Shown piece by piece: positions 1-4,587 of a stretch of 5,952 bases of DNA. The DNA lies in NCBI GenBank assembly GCA_028709355.1, contig JAQVXF010000076.1:1-5952 (forward strand). The letters are read 5' to 3'. Position 1 is the stretch's first letter, and every line of letters starts with the position of its first letter. Source of the DNA: Syntrophomonas sp. (GTDB lineage: Bacteria; Bacillota; Syntrophomonadia; Syntrophomonadales; Syntrophomonadaceae). The notes beneath the pieces were generated by a model. The model did no database searches. It had not been told where the DNA came from and saw nothing but the letters and a program-made list of their open reading frames with translations. Made by a program: the position numbers and the translations under genes.

Positions 1-102
1 AACCGCTATGTCCCGCCTGCCCCTTGGACCTCTGCCCGCTTGTCAACTGGCCGTCCTCATATTTTGTCGATCACAGCACTACATGGCATGCTTCTTGCTT
101 AT

Positions 103-140
103 ATACTTGTTATAAGTATCGCAACCGGATGTAGGTTGCG
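103..140 (+). promoter_or_regulatory. Promoter with tandem inverted repeats ahead of the small cysteine-rich gene
   Basis: A TATAAG -10-like box lies at 111-116 and is directly preceded by TGT (108-110), an extended -10 arrangement; no good -35 is visible. The -10 is embedded in a perfect inverted repeat, ATACTT-GTTAT-AAGTAT (103-119). It is followed without a gap by a second perfect inverted repeat, CGCAACC (120-126), loop GGATGTA, GGTTGCG (134-140). The first repeat looks like an operator overlapping the promoter. The second could be another protein site or a hairpin at the 5' end of the transcript. Promoter function is inferred from position and motif only. Confidence 0.45.
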
Positions 141-168
141 GTGATGTTGAACAAAGGAGGTGGCGGGG

Positions 169-399
169 ATGATCAACGATCTGCACGGCAATGCGGAGTG
201 CCAGGCCTGTAATCATTTTGGATTCTGCAAGATCTACTGGGGACCAGAATGCAAGCGGCAAGGAGGCACCCGCACACCGCGTCTGAAAAGTGCACGGGAA
301 GGATTCAAAAATGAAACCATGGAGATGGCGGGGCTGAAACAAAGGACTAAGAGAGTAAGCCTGGACCAGCCCATCAGGACCAGGGTGGTGAATTGGTGA
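169..399 (+). CDS. Small cysteine-rich protein of unknown function (76 aa)
   Basis: The ATG at 169 is chosen because AAAGGAGG (153-160) ends 8 bases upstream, an almost ideal ribosome binding site; an in-frame GTG at 160 would overlap that site. The N-terminal third carries four cysteines at residues 11, 14, 20 and 28 (C-x2-C-x5-C-x7-C), within ECQACNHFGFC and WGPECKRQGG. This spacing could hold a zinc ion or an iron-sulfur cluster. A basic stretch, KRQGGTRTPRLKSAR, follows, and the C-terminal half is charged, rich in lysine, arginine and threonine, ending in VVNW. There is no signal peptide or membrane segment, so the product is probably cytosolic. A nucleic-acid or protein-binding role would fit the metal knuckle plus basic tail, but that is inference. 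I do not recognise a named family. Its stop overlaps the start of a downstream 28-codon ORF by one base, implying translational coupling. Confidence 0.7.
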   Translation: MINDLHGNAECQACNHFGFCKIYWGPECKRQGGTRTPRLKSAREGFKNETMEMAGLKQRTKRVSLDQPIRTRVVNW

Positions 400-485
400 T
401 GATGACGGCAGAGAAAAAAATCGTACTCAACAACCGGCAAAGGAAGGAATTATTCGTTCTGCTGGTGAAGGCAATCAAAAAATAG
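399..485 (+). CDS. Possible 28-residue small protein, coupled to the cysteine-rich gene
   Basis: This short ORF starts with two consecutive ATGs (399 and 402) and ends at TAG 483-485. The upstream stop TGA (397-399) shares its last base with the first ATG, the classic arrangement for translational coupling. A G-rich GGGTGGTG (383-390) lies 8 bases upstream and could serve as a weak ribosome binding site. The product begins MMTAEKKIVLNN and ends ELFVLLVKAIKK: a basic N-terminal segment, then a short hydrophobic stretch flanked by lysines, consistent with an amphipathic helix. I know of no homologue. It is too short for composition to be decisive. The coupled start and compact arrangement are the main support; it could instead be a chance ORF. 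Confidence 0.4.
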   Translation: MMTAEKKIVLNNRQRKELFVLLVKAIKK

Positions 486-504
486 CCGATTTGTAAACTG
501 ATTG

Positions 505-539
505 TATAATCTTTTGTACAAGTGTACAAAAGATGTACA
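505..539. promoter_or_regulatory. 26-bp perfect palindrome overlapping a TATAAT box (operator-like)
   Basis: Positions 509-534 form a perfect inverted repeat: ATCTTTTGTACA (509-520), centre AG, TGTACAAAAGAT (523-534). A third TGTACA half-site follows at 534-539. A TATAAT sits at 505-510, just overlapping the left edge, so a bound protein would cover a transcription start near 517. No good -35 is present. The symmetry, AT-rich arms and location are typical of a binding site for a dimeric repressor. The regulator cannot be named. The sequence could also fold as an RNA hairpin if transcribed, but no T tract follows it. Confidence 0.5.
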
Positions 540-610
540 CATGGGAAAGTAATGTTGACCGCTTTAGAAAATTTAGAAAGTATGTTATAGATATGTTTTA
601 GGAGTACAGA

Positions 611-760
611 GCCCTGGATGCCATACCGGCAGCCAGGGCCCTGCTGCTTCTGGGGGCAGGCAGCCGATGGGCAGGTGACTGCTGCGGCCGTCACCAAATG
701 ACTGCCCTGGGATCCAAATGACCGCAATCCGATGCGGCACAACCACGCACCCGCCCGTGG
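611..760. other. GC-rich intergenic stretch with serial hairpins, possible structured RNA
   Basis: The gap 486-780 between the small-ORF pair and the convergent DUF1801 gene has no convincing CDS. Its left part (about 486-605) is AT-rich; the right part turns sharply GC-rich and has four successive inverted repeats. GCCCTGG (611-617) pairs with CCAGGGC (633-639), with an inner TGCC/GGCA stem. GGTGAC (674-679) pairs with GTCACC (690-695). CCGCA (722-726) pairs with TGCGG (733-737). CCACG (743-747) pairs with CGTGG (756-760). An AT-rich to GC-rich step with serial hairpins is how many non-coding RNAs look. Read on the minus strand, the last two hairpins lie just after the DUF1801 stop and may serve as its terminator, although T tracts are poor. 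A 27-codon ORF (618-701) also lies here with AGGAG 13 bases ahead, which is too far to be convincing. Confidence 0.3.
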
Positions 761-780
761 GGTGGGGCAGACAAACGGGG

Positions 781-1248
781 CTAGTGCATTATATGGTTTT
801 TTACCTCATACTCGTACATGGCCAGGTATTCTTCCAGGCTCATCCGCTGGCACAGCTCGGCAATCAGTTGGTACGGGATGGTCTCTATCTTCTTGAATCG
901 GATACAGCCCTTGCCCAGGTCTATTTTGGTCTTTAGATACTTGGGATACTCCTGCTGGAGCCAGGTCAACAGATCCGGATCAGTATAGAAGCCCATATGG
1001 TATAACGCGATATGGTGCTTCTGGTTGGCGATGCTCATGAAGGGGACCGGTTCCCGGGGATTGACATGGTAACCGGCAGGGTAGATACTGTGGGGCACAA
1101 CGAAACCGATCATTCCATAGGACATGGTCTCGGTGAATCCCCGGGGCAGGTTTTTCTGCAGGATTTGGCGCAGCCGCTCTACCGCCTCTTTGCGCTCCAC
1201 AGGCAATTGATCGACATATTCTTCCGGGGTCTTAGCTTTGGACATCAT
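781..1248 (-). CDS. DUF1801 / YdhG-like domain protein (155 aa)
   Basis: The single domain matches the DUF1801 (YdhG/YdeI-like) pattern. It opens with a helical TPEEYVDQLP motif (7-16) and a helix ending in LRQILQKNLP (26-35). A central MSYGMIGFVVP (42-52) and a strand with PFMSIANQKHHIALYHMG (69-86) follow. The end has the typical GKGCIRFKK...IPYQLIAELCQRMSLEEYLAMYE (112-145). The full length is about that of a stand-alone family member. The fold is related to frataxin-like and YjbR-type small domains; the biochemical role is not established and a binding function is usually assumed. The product is soluble, without a signal peptide. The first of two consecutive ATGs (1248) is preferred because GGGAGGAG (1265-1258) lies 9 bases upstream. 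The gene stands alone on the minus strand, convergent with the small-ORF pair and divergent from the sensor kinase. Confidence 0.85.
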   Translation of the reverse strand: MMSKAKTPEEYVDQLPVERKEAVERLRQILQKNLPRGFTETMSYGMIGFVVPHSIYPAGYHVNPREPVPFMSIANQKHHIALYHMGFYTDPDLLTWLQQEYPKYLKTKIDLGKGCIRFKKIETIPYQLIAELCQRMSLEEYLAMYEYEVKNHIMH

Positions 1249-1278
1249 TCGCGGTCACTCCTCCCTGACTTTGGTATA

Positions 1279-1284
1279 ATTATA
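1279..1284 (-). promoter_or_regulatory. Candidate -10 box for the DUF1801 gene
   Basis: Read on the minus strand this is TATAAT, within TTTATAATTATACC. It would place a transcription start near 1272, just ahead of the GGGAGGAG ribosome binding site at 1265-1258, giving a very short leader. No clear -35 is present 16-18 bases upstream. The same AT-rich island also contains a TATAAT on the plus strand (1275-1280), with no gene suitably placed behind it. Confidence 0.35.
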
Positions 1285-1410
1285 AACCAGGGCGAGAAAC
1301 CGGGGGAGAGCGATAGCTCCAAAATGGTTTTCCCAATCAGGCAGATGAGAGTAAGCGAAGCAGCAGCTGGCAACCGCAGCCCAAAACCCCATAAGGTATT
1401 GCTGACGAGA

Positions 1411-1466
1411 TCCTTTTTCGCCGGCGGTTCCTCAGGATTTCAAGTCCGGCTCCTCAGAATGATAAA
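1411..1466. repeat. Imperfect direct repeats, probably a relic of a dispersed intergenic repeat
   Basis: GGTTCCTCAGGAT (1426-1438) and GGCTCCTCAGAAT (1448-1460) match at 11 of 13 bases with starts 22 bases apart. They are flanked by GAGATCC (1407-1413) on the left and TGATAAAACC on the right, and GCCGG (1420-1424) can pair with CCGGC (1446-1450). On the minus strand this reads TCATTCTGAGGAG, then AATCCTGAGGAAC, then AAGGATCTCGTC. That pattern strongly resembles the short intergenic repeats found in many copies in numerous clostridial and other genomes, here decayed or recombined. The identification is from memory of the motif; copy number in this genome is unknown. Confidence 0.4.
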
Positions 1467-1614
1467 ACCATCCCTACATCAATAGTCCCGTAATGCTTTT
1501 GATCTAGCCCCGTACTAGGGCCGTGCCGGCAGTCAAGTCGAAGCCGGTCCGGGTGGGATTAGGCTCGGTCTGGTTGCTGCAGCAGTTTCCGCCGGCCTAA
1601 AAGTTGGCCAATAT

Positions 1615-1644
1615 GAGACAGGTATGAGGGGTACAGTATATAAT
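1615..1644 (+). promoter_or_regulatory. Candidate promoter for the sensor kinase
   Basis: TATAAT at 1639-1644 is a perfect -10 and GAGACA at 1615-1620 is a weak -35 (four of six consensus bases) with an 18-base spacer. Transcription would start near 1651. This lies downstream of the ATG at 1624, which argues that the longest possible reading frame is not the real gene and that translation starts at 1693. The rest of the gap between 1285 and 1692 holds a decayed repeat near 1411-1466 and no coding sequence I can support. Confidence 0.45.
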
Positions 1645-1692
1645 GGTTGTGCAGCAATTCACATGTTATATGAAGGCGAGCGGGGAAAGCAA

Positions 1693-3183
1693 ATGAGCAA
1701 GCAGGACACAGCCACCGAGATTGCCCGCCTGCAAGCGGAGATCGCCAGCTTGCGCGGGGAGAACCAGGAACTGCGATTGGAGAAGGAAAAATTCCTCCAG
1801 ACCTTCTGCAACAACCAGGCGATGATGATCATAACCGATGCCGAGGGCACCATCCTGGATGTCAACAGTGTCTGCCAGCCGACCACCGGTTATACCCGGG
1901 AAGAGCTGCTGGGCCAGTCGATCGTGGCGATGGGATTCTATGACAACCAGCAGGAAAGACAGCTGATCCTGGACCACCTCCAGGAGCACCGTACCCTTCG
2001 TAATTATGAGAAGAAGCTGCGCAAGAAATCGCAGGAGATCGCTCATGTCCTGTTCTCCTGCAGTGCGATCGGGGTCAACGGGCGGGAAATGATAATCTCT
2101 TCCCTGATCGATATAACCGCCCAGAAGAAGGTGGAGGAGGCCCTGCGTCAATCCCTGCGGATCCTAAACCAGATGTTCAACCGGGCCCCTCTGGCGATGA
2201 TCGTTACTACCGTCAAGGATCGTACCATCCTCGAGGTCAATGAAGCTTTCCTTAAAATCAACGGACAGGTGCGGCAGGATGTGGTGGGCCGGTCGGATAT
2301 GCACCTGCAAGCCTGGGCCAAGCCCAATGACCTGTACGAGTACTTCGATATACTGCTGCGGGAAGGCAGTATCGAGAATTACGAGACCGAATTCGTGGTG
2401 GCTAACGGGCAGATCCACACCGTGCTCTTGTCAGGGGCCTTGATTTTTTACCAGGGCCAGGAATGTATCCTGACCATATTCAATGACATTACCGAGTTGA
2501 GGAATTTCCAGCGAGAGATGTCCCGCCTCGACAACCTCTATGTCATCGGTCAGATGTCAACCAGCATCGCCCATGAGATAAGGAATCCCATGACCGTGGT
2601 GCGCGGATTCCTGCAGATGATGCAGTTGGAGGAGCGTTACCAACAGGATAAGGAGATTATCACCCTGATCATCGAGGAGTTGGACCGGACCAACGAAATC
2701 ATCACCAACTTCCTGTCCCTGGCCAAGAAGAGCCACCTCGACATCAAGCGGGCCGACCTCAATGATCATATCCATGCTTTACTGCCTCTCCTAACCGTCG
2801 ATGCTCTGAAGAACGGGGTCACGATCCAAGCCGAGCTGGGGGCAGTGATTCCGGTCATGCTGGACCAGAGCGAATTCCGCCAGCTGCTGCTCAATCTGGT
2901 CCGCAATGGTATCGAAGCCATGCCGGAAGGGGGCCGCCTAACCATTCGGACTTCAGATGGCTCCGAAGGGCTTAACCTGGAGATAGTGGATAGCGGCGGC
3001 GGTATCCCGCCTGAGATCATGGCCAGGATAGGGACCCCTTTCCTTACTACCAAATCAGGTGGGACCGGACTGGGTCTGGCGGTATGCTACAGCATAGCTG
3101 AACGCCACAAGGCCAATATGAGGATCAAGACCTCTCCGGCAGGCACGATGGTGACCATCGTCTTTCCTCCTGCGTCAATATGA
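1693..3183 (+). CDS. Cytosolic PAS-PAS sensor histidine kinase (496 aa)
   Basis: This is a soluble sensor kinase that would autophosphorylate on histidine and pass the phosphate to a response regulator. Domain order: a short coiled coil (about 5-33); PAS 1 (about 34-143, ending SLIDITAQKK); PAS 2 (about 155-268, ending IFNDITEL); HisKA with H294 in IAHEIRNPMTVVRGFL; and HATPase_c with N405 in NLVRNGIEAM, the G1 box DSGGGIP (433-439), PFLTTKSGG (449-457) and GTGLGL (457-462). All catalytic boxes are intact. There is no membrane segment, so the signal is cytosolic; a bound ligand or cofactor cannot be read from sequence. The kinase core resembles the NtrB/KinA-like group that in spore formers feeds Spo0F/Spo0A. 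No response regulator is adjacent, so it is an orphan kinase. Start: ATG 1693 has GGGGA 6 bases upstream and lies after the predicted promoter; ATGs at 1624 and 1663 lack such sites. Confidence 0.9.
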   Translation: MSKQDTATEIARLQAEIASLRGENQELRLEKEKFLQTFCNNQAMMIITDAEGTILDVNSVCQPTTGYTREELLGQSIVAMGFYDNQQERQLILDHLQEHRTLRNYEKKLRKKSQEIAHVLFSCSAIGVNGREMIISSLIDITAQKKVEEALRQSLRILNQMFNRAPLAMIVTTVKDRTILEVNEAFLKINGQVRQDVVGRSDMHLQAWAKPNDLYEYFDILLREGSIENYETEFVVANGQIHTVLLSGALIFYQGQECILTIFNDITELRNFQREMSRLDNLYVIGQMSTSIAHEIRNPMTVVRGFLQMMQLEERYQQDKEIITLIIEELDRTNEIITNFLSLAKKSHLDIKRADLNDHIHALLPLLTVDALKNGVTIQAELGAVIPVMLDQSEFRQLLLNLVRNGIEAMPEGGRLTIRTSDGSEGLNLEIVDSGGGIPPEIMARIGTPFLTTKSGGTGLGLAVCYSIAERHKANMRIKTSPAGTMVTIVFPPASI

Positions 3184-3224
3184 ATTCTGCACATTGAGCG
3201 GTTGACTCCTTCCCCTTCGTGCCT

Positions 3225-3254
3225 AATAAGTTCCGCCGTTCTAATCGGCTTATT
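3225..3254 (+). terminator. Weak hairpin after the kinase gene
   Basis: AATAAG (3225-3230) pairs with CTTATT (3249-3254), with an inner CCG/CGG pairing and a two-base bulge. The stem ends in an AT-rich run (CTTATTTAT). It lies about 40 bases after the kinase stop and may contribute to termination, but the stem is interrupted and the T tract is poor. Confidence 0.3.
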
Positions 3255-3278
3255 TATCGGGGCGCAATTTCAGGCGCC

Positions 3279-3329
3279 GGCCAGCTGCTCCAGCTGGTCA
3301 TTATCCAGCCAGATCCGGCTGGATTTGTT
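3279..3329 (+). terminator. Two consecutive hairpins, probable terminator of the kinase gene
   Basis: The first hairpin pairs CCAGCT (3281-3286) with AGCTGG (3292-3297) around a 5-base loop, extendable by one wobble and one GC pair. The second is a perfect 8-bp stem: ATCCAGCC (3303-3310), loop AGATCC, GGCTGGAT (3317-3324), followed by TTGTT. The second hairpin plus T-rich tail is a plausible intrinsic terminator, although the tail is short. It separates the kinase from the promoter of the hydrolase gene. Confidence 0.5.
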
Positions 3330-3333
3330 ATGC

Positions 3334-3363
3334 TTGTGTGGCCGCGACCTTACTGCTTATAAT
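3334..3363 (+). promoter_or_regulatory. Candidate promoter for the MBL-fold hydrolase
   Basis: TTGTGT (3334-3339) and a perfect TATAAT (3358-3363) are separated by 18 bases. Transcription would begin near 3370. That leaves almost no leader for the ATG at 3379 but about 60 bases for the better-supported start at 3430. Confidence 0.5.
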
Positions 3364-3429
3364 TAACAGCATAGAGATATGATTGGATTATCTCGACCAG
3401 AAGACAGTAAAGCAAGGGGTGGATTATAC

Positions 3430-4305
3430 ATGGTCAAAATCACCGAGCACATCTATTTCGTGGAAGCTCCCAACAAAGCCCGGTTCCCCTACTGCCATTG
3501 CCTGCTGATCGATGACGAGCGGCGCGCCCTTATGGATACCGCTTTCGGGGATGAGAACCTCCAGGAATTGCTGCCGACCGGGATCGATATGATCGTAAAC
3601 ACCCATTTCCATGAAGACCATATCCTGTGCAACTATCACTTCCCCACCGCCGAGGTCTGGATGCATACTCTGGATGCTCCGGGAGCCCGGACCCTGCCCG
3701 CTTTCCTGGATTATTACGGATTTGCCGATTTCGGCGGGGATGCCATCGGCCAGGACTTCATAACCGGTATCGACCTCCATCCGACCCCGGTCCACCGCGA
3801 GTTCGAGGACGGCGATATTATTGACTTCGGTCGCACCAAGATGCAGGTGATCCACACTCCCGGGCATACTCCCGGACACTGTGCCTTCTACGAGGAGAAG
3901 AGCGGATTGTTGTTCGCCGCCGACATCGATCTCAGCAGCTTCGGGCCCTGGTATGCCCACCGCTGCAGTGACATCGACGATTTTATCACTTCCATCCGCC
4001 GCTGTGCCGAGATTGATCCTAAAGTGATCGTATCATCTCATAAGGGCATCATCACCGATGATATTCAAGGGCGCTTGAAGGCTTATGAAGAGGTCATCCA
4101 CCGCAAGGAAGAGGAGATTATCACTGCCCTGGCAGTGCCCTCTACAGTAGAAGAGTTGGCTGTCCAGCAGATAGTATACGGAGCCAGCAATACCCTCAGT
4201 GAACTGCTGATGTGGTTCGAGAAGATGGCGGTGGCCCAACACCTGCGCCGCTTGGTCAAACACCACCAGGTCGCTCAGGATGAAGGCCGCTACTACCTGA
4301 TCTAG
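3430..4305 (+). CDS. Metallo-beta-lactamase-fold hydrolase (291 aa)
   Basis: An MBL-fold metal hydrolase with a complete dinuclear metal site: H59-x-H61-x-D63-H64 in THFHEDH, H146 in HTPGHTPGH (142-150), D165 in FAADID, and H204 in SSHKG. After the catalytic domain (about 1-210) a helical extension of some 80 residues (about 212-291) ends in QVAQDEGRYYLI. It looks like the winged-helix-type tail of LACTB2-like and related hydrolases. Substrate is not predictable; members act on thioesters, lactones, phosphodiesters or RNA. The HTPGHTPGH variant is typical of glyoxalase-II-like members. There is no signal peptide, so it is cytosolic. The ATG at 3430 is chosen over that at 3379 because AAGGGGTGG (3414-3422) lies 7 bases upstream and the family's first strand, ITEHIYFVEAP, begins right after it. 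It has its own promoter-like sequence and is not obviously co-transcribed with the kinase or the transporter. Confidence 0.88.
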   Translation: MVKITEHIYFVEAPNKARFPYCHCLLIDDERRALMDTAFGDENLQELLPTGIDMIVNTHFHEDHILCNYHFPTAEVWMHTLDAPGARTLPAFLDYYGFADFGGDAIGQDFITGIDLHPTPVHREFEDGDIIDFGRTKMQVIHTPGHTPGHCAFYEEKSGLLFAADIDLSSFGPWYAHRCSDIDDFITSIRRCAEIDPKVIVSSHKGIITDDIQGRLKAYEEVIHRKEEEIITALAVPSTVEELAVQQIVYGASNTLSELLMWFEKMAVAQHLRRLVKHHQVAQDEGRYYLI

Positions 4306-4327
4306 TGACAAGCTGCCGGCGTCCGGC

Positions 4328-4356
4328 TTGAGCGGCGGCGGCGGGTGTGTTATCAT
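4328..4356 (+). promoter_or_regulatory. Promoter of the transporter leader transcript
   Basis: TTGAGC (4328-4333) and TATCAT (4351-4356, five of six consensus bases) are spaced by exactly 17 bases, and TGT directly before the -10 makes it an extended -10. Transcription should start near 4363. The -35 overlaps the right arm of a GC-rich hairpin after the hydrolase stop (CCGG 4316-4319 with CCGG 4323-4326), which has no T tract of its own. The leader to the TTG start would be about 225 bases. Confidence 0.6.
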
Positions 4357-4388
4357 ACAACAAAATTGATACAAGAGACGGTCAAAGT

Positions 4389-4480
4389 TATCCGGTACAG
4401 CCCGGATACGGAGGAGAGGATGCCCAGGCTCACCAGGTGAAGCCGGGGATCTTCCCTGTGAGAAGTCGGCTTACTGGGGT
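4389..4480 (+). ncRNA. Structured 5' leader, candidate riboswitch or attenuator sensor domain
   Basis: Three hairpins follow one another. Hairpin 1 is a perfect 7-bp stem, TATCCGG (4389-4395), loop TACAGC, CCGGATA (4402-4408). A purine-rich linker, CGGAGGAGAGGA (4409-4420), follows. Hairpin 2 (4423-4447) pairs CCC with GGG, GGCT with AGCC and CAC with GTG, with single-A bulges. Hairpin 3 (4448-4467) pairs CTTC with GAAG and GA with TC. GGCT (4468-4471) can then pair with AGCC (4485-4488), which would break the terminator that follows. The layout of sensor hairpins, switching strand and terminator is that of a transcription-attenuation leader. It does not match any riboswitch consensus I can recall with confidence. 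Sodium, lithium and c-di-AMP sensing classes are candidates only because the downstream gene is a putative ion transporter. Confidence 0.5.
4420..4440 (+). CDS. Possible 6-residue leader peptide MPRLTR
   Basis: ATG at 4420 is preceded by GGAGG (4410-4414) and AGG at 4417-4419, and is followed by CCC AGG CTC ACC AGG and TGA. It lies in the linker and the left arm and loop of hairpin 2. Ribosome occupancy would therefore alter folding of that hairpin. With two arginine codons (both AGG, usually rare) and a proline it could act in translational attenuation, but six codons can arise by chance next to a purine-rich stretch. Confidence 0.2.
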   Translation: MPRLTR

Positions 4481-4512
4481 GGGTAGCCTTGCATTAGGTT
4501 GCCCGTTTTTTT
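4481..4512 (+). terminator. Intrinsic terminator inside the transporter leader
   Basis: GGGTAGCC (4481-4488), loop TTGCATTA, and GGTTGCCC (4497-4504) pair along all eight positions (two are G-U wobbles), followed by G and seven consecutive T (4506-4512). This is the best terminator in the window. It lies about 75 bases before the transporter start, behind a promoter at 4328-4356 and not behind a gene end, so it most likely controls read-through into the transporter. It could alternatively terminate read-through from the hydrolase. Confidence 0.75.
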
Positions 4513-4587
4513 GTGCACCGATGGGGGCAGGGAAAGATTGATAACAATAAGGCCAGGGCAAAACTTACAGACTGGGAGGCATGATAA

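Noticed and set aside
65..71. TGTCGAT resembling a Spo0A box
   Set aside because: One mismatch to a 7-base consensus is expected often by chance, and its distance from the -10 box is not informative.
1..144. Open frame from the window edge, possibly the tail of an upstream gene
   Set aside because: All three plus frames are open for over 100 bases from the edge, so none is distinguished, and the region contains promoter-like sequence.
374..742. 122-codon ORF on the minus strand
   Set aside because: It runs across the small-ORF pair, the palindrome and the hairpin region, shows no recognisable domain, and its composition is irregular.
1012..1485. 157-codon plus-strand ORF
   Set aside because: It is antisense to the DUF1801 gene for half its length and then crosses a repeat and non-coding sequence; no domain is visible.
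1666..2151. 161-codon ORF antisense to the kinase
   Set aside because: The kinase frame on the other strand has continuous, unmistakable domain content; this is its shadow.
4470..4512. T-box leader
   Set aside because: GGGGTGG resembles the T-box core, but the ACCGCG part and the long stem I with its specifier loop are absent, and the gene is not an amino-acid gene.
4347..4541. 64-codon ORF across the leader
   Set aside because: It overlaps the predicted -10 box and the terminator and lacks a ribosome binding site.
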